From contig NZ_LXER01000022.1 in NCBI RefSeq assembly GCF_001654925.1, forward strand, positions 62,001 to 126,000: a stretch of DNA of 64,000 nt, given 5' to 3'. The notes below the pieces were generated by a model that made no database searches, was not told the DNA's origin, and saw only the letters and a program-made list of their open reading frames with translations. Below are positions 28,900 through 39,496 of the stretch, piece by piece. The translations under genes were made by a program, and so were the position numbers. This DNA comes from Buttiauxella brennerae ATCC 51605 (GTDB taxonomy: Bacteria > Pseudomonadota > Gammaproteobacteria > Enterobacterales > Enterobacteriaceae). The number at the start of each line of letters is the position of its first letter. Position 1 is the first letter of the stretch.

Positions 28900-30363
28900 A
28901 TGTTCAAGCAGTTGAAAAAATCGCTGGTTGCAACACTGATGGTAGCTTTGCTTGCGGGTCCGGCAACTTCAGCCTTTGCGGATGTTACCGATCAACTGCC
29001 AGATATGGGAACCTCCGCAGGAAGCACGCTGTCAATCGGCCAGGAAATGCAGATGGGCGATTATTATGTTCGCCAACTGCGCGGCAGCGCCCCATTAATC
29101 AACGACCCTTTACTGGTTCAATATATCAACAAACTGGGGATGCGCCTGGTTAGCCATGCCGACTCCGTTAAGACACCCTTTCATTTCTTTCTGATCAACA
29201 ACGACGAAATCAACGCCTTTGCCTTCTTTGGCGGCAATGTGGTGCTCCATTCCGCGTTATTCCGTTACGCCGATAACGAAAGTCAGCTGGCATCAGTTAT
29301 GGCGCACGAAATTTCACACGTCACGCAGCGCCACCTGGCGCGAGCGATGGAAGATCAGAAAAAGAACGCGCCGCTGACATGGGTAGGTGCGTTAGGCTCA
29401 ATTTTACTGGCGATGGCCAGCCCACAAGCGGGTATGGCAGCGTTAAGTGGAACGCTCGCCGGGACGCAACAAGGGATGATCAGCTTCACTCAGCAAAACG
29501 AGCAGGAAGCAGATCGCATCGGCATTCAAGTGTTGCAGCGCTCGGGTTTTGACCCGCAGGCGATGCCAACTTTCCTTGAGAAATTGCTCGATCAATCACG
29601 CTATTCATCTCGTCCACCAGAAATTTTGCTGACTCACCCGTTACCAGAAAGCCGTCTGTCCGATTCCCGTAACCGAGCGAACCAAATGCGCCCGGTGGTT
29701 GTGCAATCTTCCGAAGATTTTTACATGGCAAAAGCACGTACGCTTGGCATGTACAATTCTGGTCGAAATCAGTTAACCAGTGATCTGCTGGATGGCTGGT
29801 CGAAAGGGAATATCCGCGAGCAGCACGCTGCCATTTATGGCCGTGCGCTACAGGCAATGGGCGCTGATAAATGGGATGAGGCGAATAAACTGTTGCAACC
29901 TCTGCTGGCCGCTCAGCCAGGCAACGCGTGGTATCTCGACTTAGCCACCGATATCGATCTGGGCCTGAAGAAACCTGCGCAGGCTATCAACCGCCTGAAG
30001 AGCGCACCGGATCTGAAACAAAACCCGGTGCTGCAACTTAACCTTGCCAACGCTTACGTTCAGTCGGGCCAGCCAAACCAGGCGGCTGAGATCCTGAACC
30101 GCTATACGTTTGCACACCCGGATGACAGTAATGCCTGGGATTTGCTGGCACAGACTCAAGCAGATTTAGGCCATCGCGATCAGGAACTGGCCGCGCGTGC
30201 CGAAGTCATGGCACTTGTCGGGCGACTCGATCAGGCTATCTCGCTGCTCAGTAGCGCCAGTTCACAAGTGAAATTAGGCAGCTTGCAGCAGGCGCGTTAT
30301 GACGCGAGAATCGATCAGTTCCGCGAATTGCAAAAACGCTTCCTACAGTATTCGAAGATGTAA
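28900..30363 (+). CDS. bepA: Periplasmic metalloprotease/chaperone BepA
   Basis: An M48 zinc protease and chaperone that promotes LptD maturation and degrades stalled outer-membrane proteins, 487 residues as in E. coli. The signal peptide ends near residue 27 (SAFA). The zinc motif is HEISH at 136-140, with the third ligand Glu in [11 protein letters not shown]-terminal TPR region starts at about 310 ([25 protein letters not shown]). arsC follows 11 bp later. In E. coli the gene belongs to the sigma-E regulon; I could not confirm a sigma-E promoter here by eye. Confidence 0.96.
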   Translation: MFKQLKKSLVATLMVALLAGPATSAFADVTDQLPDMGTSAGSTLSIGQEMQMGDYYVRQLRGSAPLINDPLLVQYINKLGMRLVSHADSVKTPFHFFLINNDEINAFAFFGGNVVLHSALFRYADNESQLASVMAHEISHVTQRHLARAMEDQKKNAPLTWVGALGSILLAMASPQAGMAALSGTLAGTQQGMISFTQQNEQEADRIGIQVLQRSGFDPQAMPTFLEKLLDQSRYSSRPPEILLTHPLPESRLSDSRNRANQMRPVVVQSSEDFYMAKARTLGMYNSGRNQLTSDLLDGWSKGNIREQHAAIYGRALQAMGADKWDEANKLLQPLLAAQPGNAWYLDLATDIDLGLKKPAQAINRLKSAPDLKQNPVLQLNLANAYVQSGQPNQAAEILNRYTFAHPDDSNAWDLLAQTQADLGHRDQELAARAEVMALVGRLDQAISLLSSASSQVKLGSLQQARYDARIDQFRELQKRFLQYSKM

Positions 30364-30374
30364 CAGGAGTTACG

Positions 30375-30731
30375 ATGTCCACAGCCGTTTCGATTTACCA
30401 CAACCCACGCTGCTCCAAGAGCCGTGAAACGTTAAGCCTGCTGAAAGCGAATGGTGTTGAACCTGAAGTGGTGTTGTATCTGGAAACCCCGCCAGACGCC
30501 GCAACGCTCAAATCGTTATTGAGCCAGTTAGGTTTTGCGAGTGCTCGCGAGCTGATGCGCCGGAAAGAGGATTTGTACAAAGAGTTGAATCTGGCTGACG
30601 ATGCATTAAGCGAAGAGCAATTGATTCAGGCGATGATCGACAACCCAAAACTGATTGAACGCCCGATTGTGTTGGCGAACGGGCAAGCGCGTATTGGCCG
30701 CCCGCCGGAGTCAGTGCTGGAAATTTTATAG
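30375..30731 (+). CDS. yfgD: ArsC-family reductase YfgD
   Basis: A glutaredoxin-dependent arsenate reductase family protein, 118 residues, orthologous by position and sequence to E. coli YfgD. The active-site loop IYHNPRCSKSRETL contains the single Cys13, and RRKEDLYKEL and ERPIVL carry the Arg residues typical of ArsC. Arsenate reduction by YfgD itself is not well established. It is co-directional with bepA, 11 bp apart, and no ars operon is nearby. Confidence 0.92.
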   Translation: MSTAVSIYHNPRCSKSRETLSLLKANGVEPEVVLYLETPPDAATLKSLLSQLGFASARELMRRKEDLYKELNLADDALSEEQLIQAMIDNPKLIERPIVLANGQARIGRPPESVLEIL

Positions 30732-30750
30732 TTTAGTTTGGTGCGTTTGG

Positions 30751-30831
30751 CCCTCACCCTAACCCTCTCCCCCAGGAGAGGGAATAAAGCATTTCCCCTT
30801 CTCCCTCTTAGGAGAAGGTTGGGATGAGGGT
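30751..30831. repeat. Long imperfect palindrome between yfgD and hda
   Basis: An 81-bp GC-rich inverted repeat whose arms begin ccctcaccctaaccctctcc and end ggttgggatgaggg. This type of dispersed palindromic repeat is common in enterobacterial intergenic regions. It sits exactly between convergent yfgD and hda, where it can act as a transcription barrier. No T-run follows, so it is not a canonical terminator. Confidence 0.75.
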
Positions 30832-30835
30832 GGTT

Positions 30836-31537
30836 TTACAGCCCCAAAATCTCTTTCACAAACGGGATCGTCAACTTTCGTTGTGCCGTGATAGACGCAT
30901 GATCAAGCTGATCAAGTGTCATAAACAACGTACGCATTTCCCTGTCTAAACGTTTTAACAGGAAACGCCCCACGTCCTCGGGCAATTCAAAACCACGCAG
31001 TCGGGATCGCAATTGCAGCGCCTGGAGTTTGTCGTCATCCGAAAGCGGTTGCAGCTTATAGATTTGGCCCCAATCAAGGCGTGATGCGAGATCGGGTAAC
31101 TTCAGATTGAGCTGGCGCGGTGGGCGGTCGCCGGTAATCAATAAGCGCGTTTTTCCTGATTCAAGAATGCGGTTATAGAGATTAAAAATCGCCATTTCCC
31201 ACAGTTCATCTCCCGCAACACACTCAATATTATCGATACAGACCAGCGTCAGCTGTTCCATACCGTCGAGCACTTCCGGGACAAACCAGGTGCGTTTATC
31301 AAGCGGCACATAACCTACAGCTTCGCCACGTTGCGACAGTTCCGCACAGGCAGCATGCAGCAAATGGCTGCGCCCTCCTCCCTCTCGTGACCAAAAGTAG
31401 ATGTATCCGCTGTGATCCTGACGGAGCACGGACTGGAGAGCCGCGAGTAAAGAAGGGTTATCACCCGGCCAGAAACTCGCAAAAGTTTCGTCATCAGGCA
31501 AATAGAGTGGCAGTGATAGCTGTGCCGGCGTATTCAG
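30836..31537 (-). CDS. hda: Hda, DnaA-inactivating AAA+ protein
   Basis: An AAA+ protein related to DnaA domain III that, with the sliding clamp, stimulates DnaA-ATP hydrolysis to prevent over-initiation. The start chosen is the CTG at 31537: GAGG lies 6 bases upstream, the product (233 residues) has the E. coli length, and CTG initiation has been reported for E. coli hda. An in-frame ATG at 31552 is the conventional alternative (238 residues). The clamp-binding motif [10 protein letters not shown] is at the N-terminus. The P-loop is degenerate ([10 protein letters not shown]), and Walker B (VCIDNIECV), sensor I (LLITGDRPP) and sensor II-type Arg are present. Confidence 0.94.
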   Translation of the reverse strand: MNTPAQLSLPLYLPDDETFASFWPGDNPSLLAALQSVLRQDHSGYIYFWSREGGGRSHLLHAACAELSQRGEAVGYVPLDKRTWFVPEVLDGMEQLTLVCIDNIECVAGDELWEMAIFNLYNRILESGKTRLLITGDRPPRQLNLKLPDLASRLDWGQIYKLQPLSDDDKLQALQLRSRLRGFELPEDVGRFLLKRLDREMRTLFMTLDQLDHASITAQRKLTIPFVKEILGL

Positions 31538-31636
31538 AATTACCTCAACCATAACAGGCAGAAAAACGCAGAGAGTTTAACACATAATTGGAGGGTAGTA
31601 GAACCGGACGAACGCGCCGCCCGGTTCGAGTCAAAA

Positions 31637-32923
31637 CTACGGTTTTACGTCGTTTTCTTCAGCATCCAGCACTACTTCTTCCGGGCGCAGCACACTGATA
31701 AGTTTGAAGATAAGGCTCAGAGCCACACCAACAATAGTCGCCAGCGCCATACCTTTAAGTTCAGCCGCGCCAATGTGCACTTTTGCGCCACTCACGCCGA
31801 TGATCAAGATAACGGAGGTCAGGATCAGGTTTTGCGTTTTGTTGTAATCGACTTTTGATTCGATCAATACGCGAATACCGGATGCGCCAATCACGCCGTA
31901 CAGCAGCAAGGAAACGCCACCGATAACCGGTACCGGGATAATCTGGATAGCCGCCGCCAGTTTGCCAACACAGGAAAGCAGAATCGCCAGAATCGCCGCT
32001 CCACCAATAACCCAGGTAGAGTAAACACGGGTTATTGCCATTACGCCGATATTCTCGCCGTAAGTGGTATTTGGCGTTGAACCGAAGAAACCGGAGAAAA
32101 TCGTCGAAATGCCGTTGGCGAACATCGAACGATGCAGGCCCGGGTCGCGAATCAAATCTTTCTTAACGATGTTTGCCGTTACCACCAGGTGGCCCACGTG
32201 TTCTGCAATGACGACCAGCGCCGCAGGCAAAATCGTGAAGATGGCAAACCATTCAAAACGCGGGGTGTAGAAGGTTGGCAGTGCGAACCAGTGCGCTTCA
32301 ACAATCGGTGTCACATTCACCACACCCATCGCAAAGGAGAGTGCATAACCCGCCAGCACGCCGATAAGAATCGGGATAATCGCCAGGAACCCGCGGAACA
32401 GAACGGAACCAAAGATGGTTACCCCAAGCGTCACCAGGGAAATAATAATGGTGGTGGAATCCGGTGAAGTGCCTTCAGCAGGCAGAAGACCGGCCATATT
32501 CGCAGCCACGCCCGCCAGTTCAAGGCCGATAACCGCAACAATCGCGCCCATCGCCGCCGGAGGGAACATCACGTCCAGCCAGCCGGTACCGGCCTTTTTG
32601 ACAATCAGCGCCACGATGCAGAACAACACACCGCACATAATAAACCCGCCCAGCGCCACTTCATAACCCAGCGGCAGAAGCAGCAGCACAGGTGAAATAA
32701 ACGCGAAGCTCGAACCGAGATAAGCCGGGATTTTACCTTTACAGATAAAGAGATACAGCAGTGTCCCAATCCCGTTAAACAGCAGCACCGTCGCCGGGTT
32801 GATGTGGAACAGGATTGGCACCAGAACGGTGGCACCAAACATCGCGAACAGATGTTGCAAACTTAACGGTATCGTTTGCAGCAGGGGTGGTCTTTCGCTC
32901 ACTCCAATGGCGCGGCGTGTCAT
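31637..32923 (-). CDS. uraA: Uracil:proton symporter UraA
   Basis: An inner-membrane nucleobase transporter of the NAT/NCS2 family, 428 residues (E. coli 429). About 14 membrane segments are expected. The conserved GxxxStxNTTYGENIGVMAITRV region carries the substrate-contacting Glu, and a second conserved Glu lies in AEHVGHLVVT. It is downstream of upp, which converts imported uracil to UMP, but an ERIC and a terminator-like hairpin lie between them. Confidence 0.97.
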   Translation of the reverse strand: MTRRAIGVSERPPLLQTIPLSLQHLFAMFGATVLVPILFHINPATVLLFNGIGTLLYLFICKGKIPAYLGSSFAFISPVLLLLPLGYEVALGGFIMCGVLFCIVALIVKKAGTGWLDVMFPPAAMGAIVAVIGLELAGVAANMAGLLPAEGTSPDSTTIIISLVTLGVTIFGSVLFRGFLAIIPILIGVLAGYALSFAMGVVNVTPIVEAHWFALPTFYTPRFEWFAIFTILPAALVVIAEHVGHLVVTANIVKKDLIRDPGLHRSMFANGISTIFSGFFGSTPNTTYGENIGVMAITRVYSTWVIGGAAILAILLSCVGKLAAAIQIIPVPVIGGVSLLLYGVIGASGIRVLIESKVDYNKTQNLILTSVILIIGVSGAKVHIGAAELKGMALATIVGVALSLIFKLISVLRPEEVVLDAEENDVKP

Positions 32924-32969
32924 GTTGTTTACCTCTGAGTATGGTGTTGTTGTGTTTTAGTCAAAAAAA

Positions 32970-32990
32970 AGCCGACTTTCGAAGTCGGCT
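32970..32990 (-). terminator. Terminator between upp and uraA
   Basis: A stem agccgacttt-c-gaagtcggct. On the minus strand it is followed by seven or eight T (gctttttttt), a strong intrinsic terminator placed after upp and before uraA. It probably lowers uraA expression relative to upp, or uraA has its own promoter. Confidence 0.75.
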
Positions 32991-32996
32991 ATTTTT

Positions 32997-33124
32997 AATG
33001 CCCAATAGATTTCGGATTGCAGGAAGGCGGCAACTGCGCAAATCCCTGGGAGCGTAGATTTGCTACGTGACCAGGGTGAGCAAAGGCAGCCAACGCATCT
33101 GCAATTCGAAAGATGAAGGGCATT
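32997..33124 (+). repeat. ERIC element 5
   Basis: 128 bp, ends aatgccc/gggcatt, forward orientation, core aaatccctgggagcgtag then ctacgtgaccagggtgag. The outer stem ccctgg/ccaggg and inner stem cgtag/ctacg are both compensated variants of the consensus. It lies in the upp-uraA gap, and its right end overlaps the upp stop codon (33123-33125). Confidence 0.9.
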
Positions 33125-33749
33125 ACTTGGTACCAAATATCTTATCGCCAGCATCGCCGAGGCCCGGAATAATGTATCCGTGCTCGTTCAGGCCCTGATC
33201 GATAGAAGCGGTAAACAGCTCTACGTCCGGGTGCGCTTTTTCCAGCGCGGCGATACCTTCAGGTGCTGCGACCAGAACCAACACTTTGATGCTGGTGCAA
33301 CCGGCATTTTTCAGCAGGTCGATGGTCGCAATCATAGAACCGCCGGTTGCCAGCATAGGGTCAACCACCAGCGCCATACGTTCTTCAATGTTAGAAACCA
33401 GTTTCTGGAAGTAAGGTACGGGTTCCAGAGTTTCTTCATTACGGTAGATACCGACAACGCTGATACGCGCGCTTGGAACGTTTTCCAACACGCCTTCCAT
33501 CATGCCCAGACCGGCACGCAGAATTGGCACAACGGTAATCTTCTTACCTTTAATCTGATCAATTTCTACCGGGCCGTTCCAGCCTTCGATAGTCACTTTT
33601 TCAGTTTCGAGATCTGCCGTGGCTTCGTAAGTCAGCAAGCTGCCAACTTCTGAGGCGAGTTCACGAAAGCGTTTGGTGCTGATGTCGTTCTCACGCATCA
33701 GGCCTAGCTTGTGTTTGACGAGTGGGTGTTTGACTTCCACGATCTTCAT
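33123..33749 (-). CDS. upp: Uracil phosphoribosyltransferase
   Basis: A pyrimidine salvage enzyme making UMP from uracil and PRPP, 208 residues as in E. coli. The PRPP-binding loop is [10 protein letters not shown], and the uracil-site region [17 protein letters not shown] is intact. The ATG at 33749 with GGGAGAAAGAG upstream is used; the frame extends 11 codons further without similarity. It is divergent from purM and upstream of uraA. Confidence 0.98.
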   Translation of the reverse strand: MKIVEVKHPLVKHKLGLMRENDISTKRFRELASEVGSLLTYEATADLETEKVTIEGWNGPVEIDQIKGKKITVVPILRAGLGMMEGVLENVPSARISVVGIYRNEETLEPVPYFQKLVSNIEERMALVVDPMLATGGSMIATIDLLKNAGCTSIKVLVLVAAPEGIAALEKAHPDVELFTASIDQGLNEHGYIIPGLGDAGDKIFGTK

Positions 33750-33892
33750 ACTCTTTCTCCCAGAGATAGTTGGCCAGCACAAAAAAAATCGCCGGATTAT
33801 ACCGCTTTTTTAACACCGCGCCACCGCTTCGAGATCAACCAGGGTGAAATGAGTATATATCAACAATAATTGCATCCCGCTAAATAAGAGGC

Positions 33893-33908
33893 TCGCAAAC
33901 GTTTGCCT
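33893..33908 (+). promoter_or_regulatory. PurR operator of purMN
   Basis: The 16-mer TCGCAAACGTTTGCCT matches the PurR consensus (ANGCAANCGNTTNCNT) in all but the first base and is nearly palindromic. It lies about 55 bp upstream of the purM GTG. Confidence 0.85.
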
Positions 33909-33960
33909 CCACTGTTAGAATTGCGGCGTTTTTTATTTCTAACCCATCCGCGGGGACTAA

Positions 33961-35000
<1,040 letters not shown>

Positions 35001-35001
<1 letters not shown>

Positions 35002-35642
35002 TGAAGCGGATCGTAGTGCTAATTTCCGGCAACGGAAGCAATCTTCAGGCAATTATTGATGCCTGTAAGCAGAAAAAGATTAATGGCACTGTGGCGGCTG
35101 TATTTAGCAATAAAACCGATGCCTTTGGCCTGGAACGTGCGCGTGAAGCGCAAATTCCTGCTCACGCGTTAACGGCAAGCCAGTTTGCCGATCGTGCTGC
35201 GTTCGATCGTGAGTTAATGCTTGAGATCGACGCCTACGCCCCTGATCTGGTGGTGCTGGCCGGTTACATGCGCATTCTCAGTCCGGAATTTGTCGGCCAT
35301 TACGCTGGCCGCCTGATTAACATCCACCCTTCTCTATTGCCAAAATATCCTGGCCTCAATACGCATAGCCAGGTATTGGAAAACGGCGATGAAGTGCACG
35401 GCACATCCGTGCATTTTGTCACCGAAGAGCTCGACGGTGGGCCGGTGATTCTGCAGGCCGAAGTCCCGGTTTTTACCGGTGACGACGAAGACGACATTAC
35501 TGCCCGAGTGCAGAATCAGGAGCACGCTATCTATCCGTTAGTCGTTTCCTGGTTTATCGAAGGGCGGCTGGAAATGCGCGAAAATTGCGCCTGGCTTGAT
35601 GGCGGTAAATTACCGCCACAAGGTCATGCAGCAGAAGAATAA
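35001..35642 (+). CDS. purN: GAR transformylase (folate-dependent)
   Basis: Glycinamide ribonucleotide formyltransferase using 10-formyltetrahydrofolate, 213 residues (E. coli 212). The N-terminal phosphate loop is ISGNGSNLQ. The catalytic Asn-His pair lies in NIHPSLLPKYPG, and the conserved Asp is in the DDEDDITARVQNQEH region. The start overlaps the end of purM. Confidence 0.98.
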
Positions 35643-35812
35643 TATTAAGGGGCTACGGTCCCTTTTTTAATACCTGCCCCCTACAACTCTTTCTTAAATT
35701 AGTTGCGATTTGTCGTGCTTAACGGGCATCGTTGGACATTCCCTACCAAAGCTCGCCATAATGACAGACGTGACGGCATTTTTACGTCCACGAAAACGGA
35801 GTGTGAGGGCTA

Positions 35813-37873
35813 ATGGGTCAGGATAAGCTGTATATCGAAAAAGAACTGAGCTGGTTATCTTTTAACGAACGTGTGCTCCAGGAAGCAGCGGATAAAATTA
35901 ACCCGCTGATTGAGAGAATGCGTTTTCTCGGCATCTATTCGAATAACCTTGATGAATTTTACAAAGTTCGTTTCGCCGAGCTAAAACGGCGCATTCTGAT
36001 CAGCGAAGAACAAGGTACGGCTCCTAACTCGCGCCATTTACTCAACAAAATTCAGGCGCGTGTTCTAAAGGCCGATCAAGAGTTTGATGGGTTGTATAAC
36101 GATCTGCTGCTGGAAATGGCGCGTAATCAGATCTTCTTGATCAATGAACGCCAGCTTTCCCCGAATCAGCAAAACTGGCTGCGACATTACTTTAAACACT
36201 ATTTGCGCCAGCACATCACACCGATCCTGATTAACCACGACACCGATCTGGTGCAGTTTCTTAAAGATGACTACACCTACCTCGCAGTAGAGATCATTCG
36301 TGGCGATGACATTCGCTACGCGCTGCTAGAAATTCCATCAGATAAAGTGCCGCGCTTTGTTAATTTGCCGCCGGAAGCACCACGCCGCCGCAAACCGATG
36401 ATCCTGCTAGATAACATTCTGCGTTATTGCCTGGACGATATTTTCAAAGGCTTCTTCGATTACGATTCGTTGAACGCCTACTCAATGAAAATGACCCGCG
36501 ACGCAGAATACGATCTGGTAACGGAAATGGAATCGAGCTTGCTGGAACTGATGTCATCAAGCCTGAAACAGCGTTTGACAGCTGAGCCGGTGCGTTTTGT
36601 GTATCAGCGTGATATGCCGGATGCGATGGTTGAAATGCTGCGTAACAAGCTGACCATCACCAATTACGATTCCATCATACCGGGTGGTCGCTACCATAAC
36701 TTCAAAGATTTCATCAACTTCCCTAACGTTGGCAAAGCCAATTTAGTGAACAAGCCGATGCCGCGTTTGCGCCATATCTGGTTCGATAAATTCCGTAACG
36801 GCTTTGATGCAATCCGCAACCGCGACGTGCTGCTCTATTATCCGTATCACACCTTTGAGCACGTGCTGGAATTGCTGCGTCAGGCGTCATTCGACCCAAG
36901 CGTGCTGGCGATTAAAATCAATATTTATCGCGTGGCGAAAGACTCTCGTATTATCGAATCAATGATTCACGCCGCGCACAATGGCAAGAAAGTCACCGTC
37001 GTGGTTGAGTTACAGGCGCGGTTTGACGAAGAAGCGAATATTCACTGGGCGAAACGCCTGACCGAAGCAGGCGTGCACGTTATCTTCTCAGCTCCTGGCC
37101 TGAAGATTCACGCCAAATTATTCCTTATTTCTCGTAAAGAGGGTGAAGAGGTGGTGCGCTATGCCCACATCGGTACCGGTAACTTTAACGAGAAAACCGC
37201 ACGGCTTTATACCGACTATTCGTTACTGACCTGCGATGCGCGCATCACCAACGAAGTACGCCGCGTATTTAACTTTATCGAAAACCCTTATCGCCCAGTG
37301 ACATTCGAACATCTGATGGTTTCACCACAGAACTCACGCCGCCTGCTTTACGATTTGGTCGATAAAGAAATTGCTAATGCACAAAATGGCGAGCCGTCTG
37401 GCATCACGCTGAAACTGAATAACCTGGTCGATAAAGGGCTGGTAGACCGCCTATATGCGGCTTCTAGCTCAGGTGTAAAAGTTAATCTGCTGATCCGTGG
37501 CATGTGCTCGCTTATCCCCAATCTGGACGGTATTAGCGACAATATTCGCGTAATCAGTATTGTTGACCGCTATCTCGAGCACGATCGCGTATATGTGTTT
37601 GAAAATGGCGGCGACAAAAAAGTGTATCTTTCCTCTGCCGACTGGATGACGCGCAACATTGATTACCGCATCGAGGTGGCCGTTGCTATTCTCGACCCGC
37701 GCCTGAAACAACGGGTGCTGGATATCATTGAAATACTGTTCAGTGATACGGTAAAAGCGCGCTACATCGACAAAGAACTGAGTAATCGTTATGTGCCGCG
37801 CGGCAACCGCCGTAAGGTACGGTCGCAACTGGCGATTTACGATTACATTAAATCTCTTGAACAACCTGAATAA
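35813..37873 (+). CDS. ppk: Polyphosphate kinase
   Basis: A membrane-associated kinase that makes long-chain polyphosphate from ATP, 686 residues (E. coli 688). It has the phospholipase-D-like fold with two catalytic histidines, one in [13 protein letters not shown] (the autophosphorylated His) and one in [19 protein letters not shown]. It starts at ATG 35813, preceded by GTGAGGGC. ppx follows about 40 bp later, an operon making and degrading polyphosphate as in E. coli. Confidence 0.98.
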   Translation: MGQDKLYIEKELSWLSFNERVLQEAADKINPLIERMRFLGIYSNNLDEFYKVRFAELKRRILISEEQGTAPNSRHLLNKIQARVLKADQEFDGLYNDLLLEMARNQIFLINERQLSPNQQNWLRHYFKHYLRQHITPILINHDTDLVQFLKDDYTYLAVEIIRGDDIRYALLEIPSDKVPRFVNLPPEAPRRRKPMILLDNILRYCLDDIFKGFFDYDSLNAYSMKMTRDAEYDLVTEMESSLLELMSSSLKQRLTAEPVRFVYQRDMPDAMVEMLRNKLTITNYDSIIPGGRYHNFKDFINFPNVGKANLVNKPMPRLRHIWFDKFRNGFDAIRNRDVLLYYPYHTFEHVLELLRQASFDPSVLAIKINIYRVAKDSRIIESMIHAAHNGKKVTVVVELQARFDEEANIHWAKRLTEAGVHVIFSAPGLKIHAKLFLISRKEGEEVVRYAHIGTGNFNEKTARLYTDYSLLTCDARITNEVRRVFNFIENPYRPVTFEHLMVSPQNSRRLLYDLVDKEIANAQNGEPSGITLKLNNLVDKGLVDRLYAASSSGVKVNLLIRGMCSLIPNLDGISDNIRVISIVDRYLEHDRVYVFENGGDKKVYLSSADWMTRNIDYRIEVAVAILDPRLKQRVLDIIEILFSDTVKARYIDKELSNRYVPRGNRRKVRSQLAIYDYIKSLEQPE

Positions 37874-37913
37874 TGCACCATGTCGACTATAAAACTATGT
37901 TGATGACAAAAAC

Positions 37914-39455
37914 ATGCCGATAAAAAAACATGCTCCACGGCCGCAAGAGTTCGCAGCGGTAGACCTTGGCTCGAACAGTTTCCACATGGTTATCGCACGT
38001 GTGGTAGATGGCGCAATGCAAATCATTGGTCGTCTGAAACAACGCGTCCATTTAGCCGATGGTCTGAATGCTGAGAACGAATTAAGCGAAGAAGCGATAG
38101 AGCGTGGGCTGTCGTGCCTTGCGTTATTTGCTGAACGTCTTCAGGGGTTTTCTGCGGAAAACGTCTGTATCGTCGGGACACACAGTTTGCGCCTGGCCGT
38201 TAACGCCGAAGAGTTCCTCAAGCGTGCCGAGCAAGTTATCCCCTACCCGATTGAGATCATTTCCGGTAATGAAGAAGCGCGTCTGATTTTCATGGGCGTG
38301 GAACACACCCAACCGGAAAAAGGCCGCAAGCTGGTTATTGATATTGGCGGTGGTTCCACCGAACTCGTTATTGGTGAAGATTTCGAGCCGATGCTGGTCG
38401 AAAGCCGCCGCATGGGTTGTGTGAGCTTTGCGCAGAACTTTTTCCCTAACGGGCATATCAACCCGGAAAACTTTAAGCGCGCTCGCCTCGCAGCTGTGCA
38501 GAAGCTGGAAAACCTCTCCTGGCAGTACCGCTTACAGGGCTGGAATGTTGCGATGGGGGCCTCTGGCACCATCAAAGCGGCGCATGAAGTGCTGGTCAAC
38601 ATGGGTGAAAAGGACGGGATTATCACCCCTGAACGCCTGGAAATGTTGCGTGATGAAGTGCTGAAGTATAAGAGTTTCAGCACTATGAGCCTGCCGGGAT
38701 TATCGGAAGAACGTAAAGCCGTGTTTGTACCAGGCCTTGCGATTCTCTGCGGTGTTTTCGACTCGCTGGCAATTCGTGAGCTGCGCTTGTCTGATGGTGC
38801 GCTGCGCGAAGGTGTGCTGTATGAAATGGAAGGCCGTTTCCGCCACCAGGATATTCGTATCCGTACCGCACAGAGTCTGGCAAACCAGTATCATATCGAC
38901 AGCGACCAGGCCAAACGAGTGCTCAGCACTACAGAACAAATTTATCAGCAGTGGGAAGAACAAAACCCGAAGCTGGCTAACCCGCAAATGGCTGCGCTGC
39001 TGAAATGGTCTGCGATGCTCCATGAAGTGGGGCTGAATATTAACCACAGTGGTTTACACCGCCACTCGGCTTATATTCTGCAGCACAGCAACCTGCCAGG
39101 CTTTAACCAGGAACAACAAACGCTGATTGCTTCGCTGGTGCGTTATCACCGCAAAGGGATAAAGATTGACGATCTGCCGCGTTTCACCCTGTTTAAGAAA
39201 AAGCAGTTTTTGCCGTTAATTCAGATTCTGCGTTTAGCGGTGTTGCTCAATAACCAACGCCAGGCGACAACCACGCCGCCAACGCTGGTACTGGAAACGG
39301 ATGAGCATCAATGGACGCTACGCTTCCCCTACGACTGGTTTAGCCAAAATACATTGGTGTTGTTGGATTTAGAGCGTGAGCAACAATATTGGGATAATAC
39401 GCCCGGCTGGAGTCTTAAAATCGAAGAAGAAACCAGCCCTGGCGTTGCCGCCTGA
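37914..39455 (+). CDS. ppx: Exopolyphosphatase
   Basis: Degrades polyphosphate processively from the ends, 513 residues as in E. coli. It belongs to the ASKHA fold: phosphate 1 motif [15 protein letters not shown] near the N-terminus, phosphate 2 motif [14 protein letters not shown], and Glu in [15 protein letters not shown]-terminal HD-like domain contributes the polyphosphate channel. It is paired with ppk and ends at a strong terminator shared with yfgF. Confidence 0.98.
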   Translation: MPIKKHAPRPQEFAAVDLGSNSFHMVIARVVDGAMQIIGRLKQRVHLADGLNAENELSEEAIERGLSCLALFAERLQGFSAENVCIVGTHSLRLAVNAEEFLKRAEQVIPYPIEIISGNEEARLIFMGVEHTQPEKGRKLVIDIGGGSTELVIGEDFEPMLVESRRMGCVSFAQNFFPNGHINPENFKRARLAAVQKLENLSWQYRLQGWNVAMGASGTIKAAHEVLVNMGEKDGIITPERLEMLRDEVLKYKSFSTMSLPGLSEERKAVFVPGLAILCGVFDSLAIRELRLSDGALREGVLYEMEGRFRHQDIRIRTAQSLANQYHIDSDQAKRVLSTTEQIYQQWEEQNPKLANPQMAALLKWSAMLHEVGLNINHSGLHRHSAYILQHSNLPGFNQEQQTLIASLVRYHRKGIKIDDLPRFTLFKKKQFLPLIQILRLAVLLNNQRQATTTPPTLVLETDEHQWTLRFPYDWFSQNTLVLLDLEREQQYWDNTPGWSLKIEEETSPGVAA

Positions 39456-39462
39456 CGATTAA

Positions 39463-39496
39463 CACCAGCAAACGCCCCGAAGGGCGTTTGCTGGTG
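39463..39496. terminator. Bidirectional terminator between ppx and yfgF
   Basis: A perfect inverted repeat caccagcaaacgccc...gggcgtttgctggtg spanning 34 bp with a 4-base loop, between convergent ppx and yfgF. There is no long T-run, but the stem is very strong. Confidence 0.75.
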
